Origin: Variovorax paradoxus
GTDB taxonomy: Bacteria > Pseudomonadota > Gammaproteobacteria > Burkholderiales > Burkholderiaceae_C
NCBI RefSeq assembly: GCF_024734665.1
Contig: NZ_CP102931.1
Location: forward strand, 3,408,001-3,472,000
Direction: 5' to 3'
DNA: 64,000 nucleotides
Both the position numbers and the translations under genes were made by a program. The notes beneath the pieces are model-generated. The model worked only from the letters and a program-made list of their open reading frames with translations, searched no databases and had not been told where the DNA came from. Shown piece by piece: positions 10,920 to 19,565 of the stretch. Within the stretch, counting starts at the first letter, position 1, and the number at the start of each line of letters is the position of its first letter.

Positions 10920-10941
10920 TTGACCAATAGAATTTGGTGAA
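10920..10941. promoter_or_regulatory. dyad in the divergent nagAa/nagR-like intergenic region, candidate LysR box
   Basis: An imperfect dyad, TTgACCAA - six bases - TTGGTgAA, lies between the two divergent genes, about 72 bases upstream of the reductase start and 35 upstream of the regulator start. Size and position fit a LysR-type recognition site serving both promoters. A second dyad, GGGGCCG/CGGCCCC, spans 10891-10913 closer to the reductase gene, and CATC/GATG half-sites flank 10953-10957. Assignment is inference from symmetry and location. Confidence 0.45.
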
Positions 10942-10975
10942 TCCTCTGCATCACTGCGATGAATAAAGGTGCGCC

Positions 10976-11890
10976 ATGCAACTCAAGGACATCGACCTCA
11001 ACCTGCTGCTGGTGTTCGACCGCATGCTGGCCGAGAAGCGCGTATCGGCCGTGGCTGAATCGCTGGGGCTCTCGCAGCCAGCCATCAGCAATGCGCTGGC
11101 GCGGCTGCGCAAGCTGCTGGGCGACGAGCTGTTCCTGCGCACCGCGCGCGGCATGGAGCCCACGCCCTTCGCGCTGCAACTGGCCGAACCGGTGGCCTAC
11201 GCGATGGGTGCGCTGCACACGGCGCTCAACCAGCAGGTAGTGTTCGACCCCGCCACGAGTACGCGCGGCTTCACGCTCGCGATGACCGACATCGGCGAGA
11301 TCTACTTCACGCCGCGGCTGATGGAGGCGCTGTCAGTGGCAGCGCCCGACGTGACCATCAGCACAGTGCGCAACAACACCGCGGCCAGCCTGCGCGACGA
11401 GCTGGAAGCCGGCCACGTCGACATCGCCATCGGCCTGCTGCCGCAGCTGAAAGCCGGCGTGTTCCAGCGCCGGCTGTTCCTGCAGCGCTATGTGTGCATC
11501 TTTTCAAAGGAGCATCCGCTCGCACGCAAGCGCAGCGTGTCGCTCAAGGACTTCAGCGCGGCCGACCACGTACAGGTGCAGGCCGCCGGCACGGGCCACG
11601 GCAAGGCCGACGACGTGATGGCAGCGCAGGGTATTCACCGGCGTATCAAGCTCAAGGTGCCGCACTTCGTGGCCATCGGCCACATCCTGCGCTCCAGCGA
11701 CATGATCGCGACCGTGCCCGAGCGCCTCGCGCAGAGCATCGCAGAGCCTTTCGGGCTGGTGTGGCGCCCTCACCCGGTGGCGCTGCCGCAGATTGCGATC
11801 AACCTGTTCTGGCACGCGAAGGCGCACCGCGATCCGGGCAACCAGTGGCTGCGCGGGCTGCTGTTCGACAACTTCGCTGATGGCGATTGA
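10976..11890 (+). CDS. nagR: LysR-type transcriptional activator (NagR/DntR-like)
   Basis: The 304-residue regulator has an N-terminal winged HTH (LNLLLVFDRMLAEKRVSAVA, then LGLSQPAISNALARLRKLLG) and an effector domain whose FTLAMTDIGEIYFTPRLMEAL, VDIAIGLLPQLKAGVFQRR and INLFWHAKAHRDP segments match NagR/DntR, the salicylate-responsive activators of nag and dnt genes. It is transcribed away from the dioxygenase operon across 127 bases, the standard layout. The inducer is therefore likely salicylate or a related hydroxy/amino-benzoate. Confidence 0.9.
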   Translation: MQLKDIDLNLLLVFDRMLAEKRVSAVAESLGLSQPAISNALARLRKLLGDELFLRTARGMEPTPFALQLAEPVAYAMGALHTALNQQVVFDPATSTRGFTLAMTDIGEIYFTPRLMEALSVAAPDVTISTVRNNTAASLRDELEAGHVDIAIGLLPQLKAGVFQRRLFLQRYVCIFSKEHPLARKRSVSLKDFSAADHVQVQAAGTGHGKADDVMAAQGIHRRIKLKVPHFVAIGHILRSSDMIATVPERLAQSIAEPFGLVWRPHPVALPQIAINLFWHAKAHRDPGNQWLRGLLFDNFADGD

Positions 11891-11923
11891 TCGCGACTGG
11901 CAGGGCGACCCCGCACGCTCTCC

Positions 11924-12550
11924 TCAGGCGACCGCAGCGTTGTCAGGCCACCGGCCCAGCACTTCGTGCACGCCCTCGCCGACGTGGCTGTCGATCAGCA
12001 CAAGCGAACCTGCAGTCCAGCGGACTGGCGCTTCGAGCATGTGCTTCTCGAGCTTGCGCCGCGCGTAGGCGAGGGTCATGTGCGGCGTAAAGGAGCGCGA
12101 GGGTTTCAGGCCGGCATCGGCCAGTGCCTCGCCCAGGCGCTGCCTGAAAACTCGCAGGGCTGAGACGTTCTCCGCATCGTCAGCGCAAAGCACCAGCGTG
12201 CCTTTCGTGTAGCTCATGGACTTCTCGAAAACGACATCGAATGCCGGCATGGGCACCGAGGCGGCAGCGTTCGAAGCCTGCGCCACCTTGTCGGCCGGCA
12301 CCTGCGCGTAATCGCCGAGATCGAACAGCGTGACATGCAGGCGATGCGCCTCGACCAGCGTGCCCTTCAGTGCGTGTTGTGAATTCATACGCTCGCCGAG
12401 TGCGGCGATCGTCGCGGCATCTTGCGTGTCGGGAATCAGTGCGAGAAAGAGCGTGTGCGGCAGTGGTTCCTTGCGGAGCATCTTGCTTCGTGAGCGCGGC
12501 AGGGGCCGCGGCGGGGGATCGATTCCGGGAAGAAAAAGCTGTTCTGGCAT
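11924..12550 (-). CDS. 2'-5' RNA ligase / cyclic phosphodiesterase family protein (2H superfamily)
   Basis: The 208-residue protein carries the two HxT/S motifs of the 2H phosphoesterase fold: RLHVTLFDLGDY and FTPHMTLAYAR. Family members (ThpR/LigT) act on 2',3'-cyclic phosphates or 2'-5' linkages in RNA. The N-terminus has an Arg/Pro-rich stretch (PPPRPLPRSRSKMLRK) before the catalytic fold. Two starts are possible; the Met chosen begins MPEQLFLPG and the other lies four codons upstream. It stands alone, convergent with the NagR-like gene. Substrate unknown. Confidence 0.82.
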   Translation of the reverse strand: MPEQLFLPGIDPPPRPLPRSRSKMLRKEPLPHTLFLALIPDTQDAATIAALGERMNSQHALKGTLVEAHRLHVTLFDLGDYAQVPADKVAQASNAAASVPMPAFDVVFEKSMSYTKGTLVLCADDAENVSALRVFRQRLGEALADAGLKPSRSFTPHMTLAYARRKLEKHMLEAPVRWTAGSLVLIDSHVGEGVHEVLGRWPDNAAVA

Positions 12551-12712
12551 TGCTCCGATCATCGCGCATCGAGGGTGCGCTTCATGAGCCCTTCAGCAAG
12601 CGCAAAGCTCTTCTTCAGATTGGAATTTGAGAATCGTCGCACGTCGGTGGCTGAGCGAAACAGCCGGTCACGCGTCGCATTGATCTCAACAGCTCCAACC
12701 AGGAATTTCATC

Positions 12713-13321
12713 TTGAAGCATTCGCTTGCCTGCACCACCCTCGCCGCCTTGTTGCTCGGCACCACCGCCATCGGCACACACGCCGCCCCGAACGCCGACA
12801 CCGGACTCTATGTAGGCGGCGCCATCGGCCGCTCGAGCTACAGCCTGTCGTCGTCCAATCGCGTGCCCGTGCCATGGGGCGGCGAGAAGAGCAGCAAGGC
12901 CGGCACGGCATACAAGCTCTACGGCGGCTACAGGCTGACGGAAAACTTCGGCGTCGAAGCCGGCTACGCGCGCCTCGGCAGCGTGAGCCAGTGGTCGTCG
13001 GCCGGCGGCTATTCGAAGCTCCAGCGCGGCACCGGCCAGGCCTTCTACGCAGCCGCCACTGCGCGCCTGCCGTTGGGCGACGCTTTCGCTATCAACGCAC
13101 GCCTCGGCGTGTCGCGCGGCCGCGTTTCCGGCGAGAACAACAATTGGGTGCCGACCGCCCAGCGCATCTCGGGCAGTTCCACGGGCGTGATGGCTGGTTT
13201 TGGTGCCGAGTACCGCATGACACAGAACCTGGCGATCACCGCGGACTACGACTACTTCGGCAAGCTGTCGAAGCAGGCCAAGGGCGGGATGCTTACGGTG
13301 GGTCTGAAGGCGAGCTTCTGA
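12713..13321 (+). CDS. outer-membrane beta-barrel protein
   Basis: The product has a signal peptide (HSLACTTLAALLLGTTAIG, cleavage near THA|APN) and about 175 residues of alternating strands such as TGLYVGGAIGRSSYSL, YKLYGGYRLTENFGVEAGY and GVMAGFGAEYRMTQNLAI, ending in aromatic Phe (LTVGLKASF), the outer-membrane assembly signal. It is an eight-strand OmpA-like/OMP_b-brl barrel by size. I place the start at a TTG, because it lies eight bases after AGGAA and directly before the signal peptide; the in-frame ATG at 12575 would add 46 residues unlike an exported protein. Role unknown. Confidence 0.78.
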   Translation: MKHSLACTTLAALLLGTTAIGTHAAPNADTGLYVGGAIGRSSYSLSSSNRVPVPWGGEKSSKAGTAYKLYGGYRLTENFGVEAGYARLGSVSQWSSAGGYSKLQRGTGQAFYAAATARLPLGDAFAINARLGVSRGRVSGENNNWVPTAQRISGSSTGVMAGFGAEYRMTQNLAITADYDYFGKLSKQAKGGMLTVGLKASF

Positions 13322-13332
13322 GCAAGAAGAAA

Positions 13333-13355
13333 GGCGCGCGCCGCTTTGGCGCGCC
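13333..13355 (+). terminator. GC-rich hairpin between barrel gene and convergent SDR gene
   Basis: GGCGCGC and GCGCGCC form a seven-base stem with a nine-base loop 11 bases after the barrel-gene stop. There is no clear U-tract, so it may only pause polymerase or protect the transcript end. Confidence 0.35.
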
Positions 13356-13394
13356 GCCAACCCGAGAAGTCATCCAGCGGGAGGACTCGCTCCG

Positions 13395-14258
13395 TTACTC
13401 GGAGGGGAATTCGGGCAGCGCCCCCTCGGAGGCAATATCCGTCCATGCGCTTACGGTCTTCCAGCGCTCAGCAGCAGCATTTCTCGCCGCGTCAGCTCCA
13501 AGTGCTCCTTGGAATGCATCTGAGCCAAGGAGGATGTGGGGCGGCAGACGATCGGCTCCGGCAACACCGACTGCAACCTGCGCGACCTTTTCAGGATCGC
13601 TTGGTTCATTGCCCCAATATGCTGCGAGTTGCCGGACAGTTTCCCCAACCGAGGCTTCATAGTCCGGCAGCATGGCAGGCACGCTTCCAAACGCTCGCTT
13701 ACCCCAATTCGTGCGCATGCCGCCTGGTTCGAGTGCGGTCACTTTGACTCCAAACGATGCGGATTCAAGAGCGACTGTCTCGGCAAAGCCACCCACCGCC
13801 CACTTGGAAGCAACGTAAGCAGCATTGCCGGCCAAGGCGGACCGCCCACCGACGGATGAAATCTGGATGATGTGACCGCTCCTCTGTTGGCGCATCACAG
13901 GAAGGGCGGCCCGCGTGAGGTTCACGACACCAAAGAAATTGGTTTCCACAACGCGGCGAAAGTCGTCCGATGAAACTTCTTCAAATGGCCGCGTTTCACC
14001 AAACCCCGCATTGTTTACGAGAACATCAAGGCGTCCGAAAGCCGAGATGGCAGCGTCTACGGCAGCGACGCCCTCTCGCTCATCGGTAACGTCAAGACGG
14101 ACCGGCATTACGCGGGAACCATAAGACTTGACCAAGTCATCCAACTGGCTCACATCACGCGCAGTCGCTACGACACGGTGGCCCGCCTCCAGTGCTTTAG
14201 CTGTGATTGCCCGGCCCAAGCCGGAGCCACTACCTGTAACAAGCCATACCTTAGACAT
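13395..14258 (-). CDS. short-chain dehydrogenase/reductase
   Basis: The 287-residue SDR has the Rossmann nucleotide motif TGSGSGLG, the NNAG structural motif in LVNNAGFGETRPF, the catalytic Ser in QISSVGGRS and YVASKWAVG with the Tyr/Lys pair. It is a classical SDR of the type named oxidoreductase YusZ/YuxG, likely NADP(H)-dependent because Arg residues follow the first strand (VVATARDV). The substrate is not evident. It diverges from an AraC-type regulator that probably controls it. Base composition and codon use are visibly less GC-rich than the neighbours, suggesting acquisition with that regulator. Confidence 0.9.
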   Translation of the reverse strand: MSKVWLVTGSGSGLGRAITAKALEAGHRVVATARDVSQLDDLVKSYGSRVMPVRLDVTDEREGVAAVDAAISAFGRLDVLVNNAGFGETRPFEEVSSDDFRRVVETNFFGVVNLTRAALPVMRQQRSGHIIQISSVGGRSALAGNAAYVASKWAVGGFAETVALESASFGVKVTALEPGGMRTNWGKRAFGSVPAMLPDYEASVGETVRQLAAYWGNEPSDPEKVAQVAVGVAGADRLPPHILLGSDAFQGALGADAARNAAAERWKTVSAWTDIASEGALPEFPSE

Positions 14259-14272
14259 ATTCGATCTCGTAT

Positions 14273-14289
14273 CCATCAGTTTGTGATGG
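14273..14289. promoter_or_regulatory. dyad between SDR and AraC genes
   Basis: CCATCA and TGATGG form a perfect six-base dyad with a five-base spacer, 15 bases upstream of the SDR start. Its place in a divergent promoter region fits an operator for the AraC-type regulator or simply the SDR promoter region. Support is symmetry and position only. Confidence 0.35.
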
Positions 14290-14410
14290 GGTCTAACTCT
14301 ATGCATGGCTGCAGGTGGTCGTTAGCCTGATCCTTCCCGATCATTGCCCGATCGTCTTGCCGGGCGCGGATTCCTCGTCCGAGCAGCAGCCCGCTGGGCA
14401 CAATGACTCC

Positions 14411-15379
14411 ATGGTTCTGATGAATGACGCTCGGCTTCAGTCGGCTCGGCCCGATGAAGATTCGGAGGGAGCGTGGCTGCGCGCGCGGCTTCGCTCGCAT
14501 CTATTGGCGCACTTGCCTAAAGCTGGCGACCACGTATCCGCGTTGCCGGGCCTGACTCTGTATCGTCGCGATGGCCCGACCGAACCCGCCTCGATGCTTT
14601 ACGAGTCCAGCGTCGGCTTCGTCGTTCAGGGCCGCAAGCGTGTCGTCCTGGGCTCGGACGCACATGAGTACGACGCGGCCAAATTTGTTCTGACGGCGGT
14701 GGATCTACCCACGATCTCGCATGTGCTGGAGGCCAGCCCCAGCCGACCCTGCCTGTCCATGATGCTGAAGCTGGACTTTGCCATGGTGCAGGCCATCGGA
14801 GGGGAGATCGACCTGCAAGGCATCGCCGCGACGAGTGAAGCCGAATCTGGCATGACTTTCGGGCATATGACCACGGAGCTGCTTGACGCTTTCGTGCGAC
14901 TTTCCGCGCTTGCTGACAAGCCTCAGGACACCGCGATCATGGCGCCCCTGGTGCTGCGCGAAATTACCTATCGTCTGCTTATGGGGCCGTCGGGCGGCCA
15001 TCTTCGTCGCATTGCCAGACAAGACCCCCGGCGCGACAAGATCCTGACTGCGATCGCCTGGCTGCGTGAGCATTACGCTGAAGCGATCCGCATCGAGGAT
15101 CTGGCGGAAATAGCTGCAATGGGGGTTTCGACTCTGCACCATCACTTCAGCGCCATCACGCACATGAGTCCGCTGCAGTATCAGAAGCACATTCGGCTCC
15201 ATGAAGCGCGACGCTTGCTGTTGACCGAGGGGCTGGACGCGACCTCTGCCGCGTATCGTGTCGGCTATGAAAGCGTGACCCAGTTCAGTCGTGAGTACAG
15301 GCGACTGTTCGGTAATCCCCCCATTCGCGACATCTCACTGCTACGCGGCGACTTGGATGAACAGCTCGGCAATCTCTGA
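14411..15379 (+). CDS. AraC-family transcriptional regulator (AraC_N / YqhC-like)
   Basis: The 322-residue protein has an N-terminal AraC_N cupin-like domain (LYRRDGPTEPASMLYESSVG, VVQGRKRVVLG, FVLTAVDLPTIS, LSMMLKLD) and a C-terminal AraC double HTH (IRIEDLAEIAAMGVSTLHHH; YQKHIRLHEARRLL; SAAYRVGYESVTQFSREYRR). YqhC-type regulators control adjacent reductases, matching the divergent SDR. The start at MVLMNDARL is one of several in-frame Met codons (14411, 14420, or upstream at 14315); none has an obvious ribosome-binding site. Composition is less GC-rich than the surrounding genes. Confidence 0.88.
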   Translation: MVLMNDARLQSARPDEDSEGAWLRARLRSHLLAHLPKAGDHVSALPGLTLYRRDGPTEPASMLYESSVGFVVQGRKRVVLGSDAHEYDAAKFVLTAVDLPTISHVLEASPSRPCLSMMLKLDFAMVQAIGGEIDLQGIAATSEAESGMTFGHMTTELLDAFVRLSALADKPQDTAIMAPLVLREITYRLLMGPSGGHLRRIARQDPRRDKILTAIAWLREHYAEAIRIEDLAEIAAMGVSTLHHHFSAITHMSPLQYQKHIRLHEARRLLLTEGLDATSAAYRVGYESVTQFSREYRRLFGNPPIRDISLLRGDLDEQLGNL

Positions 15380-15490
15380 AATACACATCACGCCGAAGGA
15401 CACGGGCCCGCAGCAAGCACGCCTAGATGTCGGAGTCAGTGGCCGCGATTGCCGGTGTCCCGGAGAATCCGCTGCCACTGCTCGACCTCG

Positions 15491-17110
15491 TCACTCCCAC
15501 TCGATCGTCGCCGGCGGCTTGCTCGACACGTCGTAAGTCACGCGATTGATACCCCGCACTTCATTGATGATGCGGCCCGACACCTTCTTGAGCAGCGCAT
15601 AAGGCAGTTCAGCCCAGTCGGCCGTCATGAAGTCGCTGGTCTGCACGGCGCGCAGTGCCACCACGTAGTCGTAGGTGCGGCCGTCGCCCATCACGCCCAC
15701 GCTCTTCACGGGCAGAAACACGGTGAAGGCCTGGCTCGTGAGGTCGTACCAGGTCTTGCCGGTTTCAGCGTCGGTGAAGTTGCGCAGCTCTTCGATGAAG
15801 ATCGCGTCGGCGCGACGCAGCAGGTCGGCGTATTCCTTCTTCACTTCACCGAGGATGCGCACGCCCAGGCCCGGGCCGGGGAACGGATGGCGATACACCA
15901 TCTCGGGCGGCAGGCCGAGTGCCACGCCGAGTTCGCGCACTTCGTCCTTGAACAGGTCGCGCAGCGGTTCGAGCAGCTTGAGGCCCAACTGCTCGGGCAG
16001 GCCGCCCACGTTGTGGTGGCTCTTGATGGTGACGGCCTTCTTGCTCTTGGCACCGCCCGACTCGATGACGTCGGGGTAGATCGTGCCCTGCGCCAGGAAG
16101 GTCGCGCCCTTGTGGCCACCGTCGCCCGCCTTGAGCTTGGCGGCTTCCTGCTTGAACACGGTGACGAACTCACCGCCAATGATCTTGCGCTTGGCTTCCG
16201 GGTCGCTCACGCCGGCGAGCTTGCCGAGGAACAGGTCGCTGGCATCGACACGGATCACCTTCGCGTGCAGCTTGCCTTCGAACATCTCCATGACCATGTC
16301 GCCCTCGTTCAGGCGCAGCAGGCCATGGTCGACGAACACGCAGGTCAGCTGGTCGCCGATGGCGCGGTGGATGAGTGCGGCGGCCACGCTCGAATCCACA
16401 CCGCCTGAGAGGCCCAGGATGACTTCTTCGTCGCCCACCTGCTCGCGGATTTTTTCGACGGCTTCGGCGATGTGGTCGCGCATGACCCAGTCGGGCCTGG
16501 CTTCGCAGATGCCGAGCACGAAGCGCTCGATGATCGCCTTGCCCTGCACGGTGTGGGTCACTTCGGGGTGGAACTGCAACGCGTAGTAGCGGCGCGCCTC
16601 GTCGGCCATGCCGGCGATGGGGCAGCTGTCGGTGCTGGCCATGAGCTTGAAGCCCGGCGGCAGCTCGGTGACCTTGTCGCCGTGGCTCATCCACACGTTG
16701 AGCATGCCGTGGCCTTCAGGCGTGGTGAAGTCGGCAATGTCCTTCAACAGCGCGGTGTGGCCATGGGCGCGCACGGCCGCGAAGCCGAACTCGCGCTTGT
16801 GGCCGCCCTCGACCTTGCCGCCGAGCTGGTGCGCCATGGTCTGCATGCCATAGCAGATGCCGAGCACGGGCACGCCGAGGTCGAACACGGCCTGCGGAGC
16901 CTTGTCGGTGGTCTCTTCGTACACGCTGGCGTGGCTGCCGGAAAGGATCACGCCCTTGAGGTGGCCGTCGGCGGCGTATTCGCGCACCCATTCATCGGTA
17001 ACGTCGCAGGGGTGCACTTCACTCAGCACATGGGCTTCGCGCACGCGGCGCGCGATGAGCTGCGTGACTTGCGAGCCGAAGTCGAGGATGAGGATCTTGT
17101 CGTGTTGCAT
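15491..17110 (-). CDS. guaA: GMP synthase (glutamine-hydrolysing)
   Basis: The 539-residue enzyme makes GMP from XMP, ATP and glutamine in the last step of de novo guanine nucleotide synthesis. The class I glutaminase has its Cys at residue 86 in [15 protein letters not shown] and the His/Glu pair in [10 protein letters not shown]. The ATP-pyrophosphatase P-loop is [15 protein letters not shown], and the dimerisation domain ends [17 protein letters not shown]. Length and order are normal. It lies downstream of guaB on the same strand but is separated from it by a toxin-antitoxin pair. Confidence 0.98.
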   Translation of the reverse strand: MQHDKILILDFGSQVTQLIARRVREAHVLSEVHPCDVTDEWVREYAADGHLKGVILSGSHASVYEETTDKAPQAVFDLGVPVLGICYGMQTMAHQLGGKVEGGHKREFGFAAVRAHGHTALLKDIADFTTPEGHGMLNVWMSHGDKVTELPPGFKLMASTDSCPIAGMADEARRYYALQFHPEVTHTVQGKAIIERFVLGICEARPDWVMRDHIAEAVEKIREQVGDEEVILGLSGGVDSSVAAALIHRAIGDQLTCVFVDHGLLRLNEGDMVMEMFEGKLHAKVIRVDASDLFLGKLAGVSDPEAKRKIIGGEFVTVFKQEAAKLKAGDGGHKGATFLAQGTIYPDVIESGGAKSKKAVTIKSHHNVGGLPEQLGLKLLEPLRDLFKDEVRELGVALGLPPEMVYRHPFPGPGLGVRILGEVKKEYADLLRRADAIFIEELRNFTDAETGKTWYDLTSQAFTVFLPVKSVGVMGDGRTYDYVVALRAVQTSDFMTADWAELPYALLKKVSGRIINEVRGINRVTYDVSSKPPATIEWE

Positions 17111-17121
17111 GGCGAAAGGAC

Positions 17122-17556
17122 TCAGAGCGTTGAAATGTCGAACAGCTTGACGCCCGCTTGCGGCGCCGCCTGGATGAGTTGCTCGTCGAAGGTGGCGAGC
17201 GGGAGATTGAGCGACTTGGCGAGCCAGAGGTAGCCCGCGTCGTAGAGCGAGACGCCGGCATCGATGGCGACCGCGAGCACGGCCTTGTGCTGGGCCGGCG
17301 CGAGTTCATGCAGCTCGACGCGATGGCGGATGGCGTCGAGCACGCTCCACAGCCCTTCGACCGCGGACGCCGGAATGCGGCCGCTGCGCACGCCGTTGGC
17401 AAGGATGTTGGCGCACTCCCATTGCCAGGCGTTGGGTGCCTGCGGCTCGACCTCATCGCGGCGGATGGCGGCGTAGAGCTTGCGCGTGTGTTCGCTGGCC
17501 ATGTCTGGCAGCAGCCAGGCGGCAGTGACGGAGGCGTCCATGACGAAGGCTGTCAC
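17122..17556 (-). CDS. PIN-domain toxin (VapC-like ribonuclease)
   Basis: The 144-residue protein is a PIN-domain nuclease: [15 protein letters not shown] gives the first acidic residue (Asp7), [12 protein letters not shown] the second (Glu47), and [20 protein letters not shown] the C-terminal acidic cluster; [15 protein letters not shown] is the closing family motif. VapC toxins cleave tRNA or rRNA. The start is a GTG overlapping the antitoxin stop (GTGA), so the toxin is made only by coupled translation. It ends 11 bases before guaA, so guaA may be partly read from this operon. Confidence 0.9.
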   Translation of the reverse strand: MTAFVMDASVTAAWLLPDMASEHTRKLYAAIRRDEVEPQAPNAWQWECANILANGVRSGRIPASAVEGLWSVLDAIRHRVELHELAPAQHKAVLAVAIDAGVSLYDAGYLWLAKSLNLPLATFDEQLIQAAPQAGVKLFDISTL

Positions 17557-17801
17557 GATTGGCGCCCTTCGTCGAGCAAGGCACGCAATGGCAGGCCGGG
17601 CTGGATGGTGGCGTGCAGCGCGTCGATCTGGCCGAGTTCGCGCTCGATCTGCTCGTCGGTAATGACCGGCTTGCGGCGCACCGGCAGCATGCGCACGACT
17701 TCCTTGCCGTGGCGGGTGATGCGAACCTCCTCGCCCTTTTCGACCAGGTCGATCAGGGCCGAGAAGTTGTTCTTGGCTTCAGCGATGCCGATGGATTGCA
17801 T
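17553..17801 (-). CDS. Phd/YefM-family antitoxin
   Basis: The 82-residue protein has the Phd/YefM fold: SIGIAEAKNNFSALIDLVEK, then GEEVRITRHGKEVVRMLPV, the standard DNA-binding half. The C-terminal 35 residues (TDEQIERELGQIDALHATIQ) would wrap the toxin. Phd antitoxins bind their own promoter, and the upstream DNA carries an array of TCTGGCC half-sites. The ATG has no visible ribosome-binding site; the preceding bases are one arm of an 11-bp inverted repeat. Annotated as a VapB-type partner of the PIN toxin. Confidence 0.9.
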   Translation of the reverse strand: MQSIGIAEAKNNFSALIDLVEKGEEVRITRHGKEVVRMLPVRRKPVITDEQIERELGQIDALHATIQPGLPLRALLDEGRQS

Positions 17802-17872
17802 TTGGGCCAGAAAATTTGAATCTGGCCCAAATTCTAAACCCAGTCTGGCCTGACTTTCAAGGTCTGGCCAGA
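17801..17872 (-). promoter_or_regulatory. toxin-antitoxin promoter with repeated TCTGGCC operator and leader hairpin
   Basis: A perfect inverted repeat (TTTGGGCCAGA at 17801-17811, TCTGGCCCAAA at 17821-17831, nine-base spacer) abuts the antitoxin ATG. Further copies of the TCTGGCC core are at 17844-17850 and in the palindrome TCTGGCCAGA at 17863-17872. On the minus strand a -35 TTGAAA (17860-17855) and -10 TAGAAT (17836-17831) with an 18-base spacer predict a start site inside the 11-bp repeat, so it may act both as DNA operator and as an mRNA hairpin reaching the start codon. Promoter and half-sites are seen; their function is inferred. Confidence 0.65.
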
Positions 17873-17889
17873 ATGGGCTTCAGGCCGGC

Positions 17890-17956
17890 GCCGGGCCGCC
17901 CCAAGGCGGCCTGCGGCCCCCTCGGGGGGCAGCGACCCACACGCAGTGGGGGAGCG
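17890..17956. repeat. Comamonadaceae-type intergenic palindromic repeat
   Basis: This 67-base gene-free stretch holds stacked hairpins: GGCCGCC/GGCGGCC (17894-17911), GCCCCC/GGGGGC (17914-17930) and CCCAC/GTGGG (17936-17950), ending in AGCGTGGGGG. From memory, very similar sequence is scattered through Variovorax and Acidovorax genomes as a REP-like element; that is recollection, not a search. It lies just after guaB and may end or stabilise its transcript. Confidence 0.6.
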
Positions 17957-17967
17957 TGGGGGCCAGA

Positions 17968-19437
17968 CTATTCAGCGCGGTAGTTCGGCGCTTCCTTCGT
18001 GATCTGCACGTCGTGGACGTGGCTCTCACGGATGCCGGCCGTGGTGATCTCGACGAACTCGGCCTTGTTCTGCATGTCCTCGATGGTCGCGCAGCCGCAG
18101 TAGCCCATGCTGGCACGCACGCCGCCGGCCATCTGGTAGACGATGGAGACGATCGAGCCCTTGTAGGGCACGCGGCCTTCGATGCCTTCGGGCACCAGCT
18201 TGTCGGTGTTGGGGTTGCCGGTGGTCGATTCCTGGAAGTACCGGTCGGCACTGCCCTGCTGCATCGCGCCGATGGAGCCCATGCCGCGGTAGCTCTTGTA
18301 GCTGCGGCCCTGGTACAGAACGATTTCGCCCGGTGCCTCTTCGGTGCCGGCGAACATGCTGCCCATCATGACCGTGCTCGCGCCGGCCGCGATGGCCTTG
18401 GCGATGTCGCCCGAATAGCGCACGCCGCCGTCGGAAATCAGCGGAATGCCTGTGCCCTGCAGCGCGGTAGCGACGCTGTCGACCGCCATGATCTGCGGCA
18501 CGCCCACGCCGGCCACGATGCGGGTGGTGCAGATGGAGCCTGGGCCGATGCCGACCTTGACCGCGTCGGCGCCGGCGTCGGCCAGCGCGCGCGCGGCGTC
18601 GCCGGTGGCGATGTTGCCGCCGATGACTTCGACCTGCGGGTAGTTTTTCTTGACCCAGCGCACGCGCTCGATCACGCCAAAGCTGTGGCCGTGGGCGGTG
18701 TCGACCACGATGGCGTCGACGCCGGCCTTCACCAGGGCTTCGACGCGTTCTTCGGTGCCGTCACCCACGCCGACCGCGGCGCCCACGCGCAGGCGGCCGT
18801 TGGCATCGCGTGCGGCATTGGGGAAGCTGGTCTGCTTCGTGATGTCCTTGACGGTGATAAGGCCCTTGAGCTCCCAGTCGCCGTTGATGACGAGCAGGCG
18901 CTCAAGCTTGTACTTGTTGAGCAATGCCTTGGCTTCGGCCAGCGTGGTGCCGTCGGGCACGGTGATGAGCTTCTCGCGCTGGGTCATGATTTCGCTGACC
19001 GGCACGTCATAGCGGTTCTCGAAGCGCAGGTCGCGCCCCGTCACGATGCCAACGACCTTGCCGCCGTCAACCACCGGGAAGCCCGAGATGCCGAGCTGGT
19101 CCGATAGCGCCATCACCTGGCGCACCGAGTGCGTCGGGGTGATCACCACCGGGTCGCGCAGAACACCCGACTCGTATCGCTTCACGCGGGCCACTTCGGC
19201 GGCCTGCTGTTGCGCGGTGAGGTTTTTGTGCACGATCCCGATACCGCCTTCTTGCGCGATGGCGATCGCGAGGCGGGCTTCGGTCACGGTGTCCATGGCC
19301 GCCGAGACGAGCGGCAGGTTCAGCGTGATGTTGCGGGAGAGTTTGGTGGCGAGGGAGGTGTCCTTGGGCAGGACCTGGGAGAACGCTGGCACCAACAACA
19401 CGTCGTCGAAGGTGAGCGCTTTGCCGAGAAGGCGCAT
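17968..19437 (-). CDS. guaB: IMP dehydrogenase
   Basis: The 489-residue enzyme oxidises IMP to XMP with NAD, the rate-limiting step to guanine nucleotides. The N-terminus [19 protein letters not shown] is canonical and fixes the start; a longer in-frame reading upstream lacks similarity. Two CBS domains occupy about residues 95-200. The active-site loop is [20 protein letters not shown], and the flap includes [17 protein letters not shown] -10-like hexamer is on the minus strand at 19464-19459. guaA follows after the toxin-antitoxin pair. Confidence 0.98.
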   Translation of the reverse strand: MRLLGKALTFDDVLLVPAFSQVLPKDTSLATKLSRNITLNLPLVSAAMDTVTEARLAIAIAQEGGIGIVHKNLTAQQQAAEVARVKRYESGVLRDPVVITPTHSVRQVMALSDQLGISGFPVVDGGKVVGIVTGRDLRFENRYDVPVSEIMTQREKLITVPDGTTLAEAKALLNKYKLERLLVINGDWELKGLITVKDITKQTSFPNAARDANGRLRVGAAVGVGDGTEERVEALVKAGVDAIVVDTAHGHSFGVIERVRWVKKNYPQVEVIGGNIATGDAARALADAGADAVKVGIGPGSICTTRIVAGVGVPQIMAVDSVATALQGTGIPLISDGGVRYSGDIAKAIAAGASTVMMGSMFAGTEEAPGEIVLYQGRSYKSYRGMGSIGAMQQGSADRYFQESTTGNPNTDKLVPEGIEGRVPYKGSIVSIVYQMAGGVRASMGYCGCATIEDMQNKAEFVEITTAGIRESHVHDVQITKEAPNYRAE

Positions 19438-19565
19438 GGGTGAAGCTCCAAAAGACGGATTGTAACGAGGCGCCCGACCTGTTCGCCGGCCCGGGCTTTT
19501 CACGGGCGTTGCAAAACTACCTAAGCGGGATGTTGCAAAAAGTAAGGCCCGGCTAAACTTCGGGG

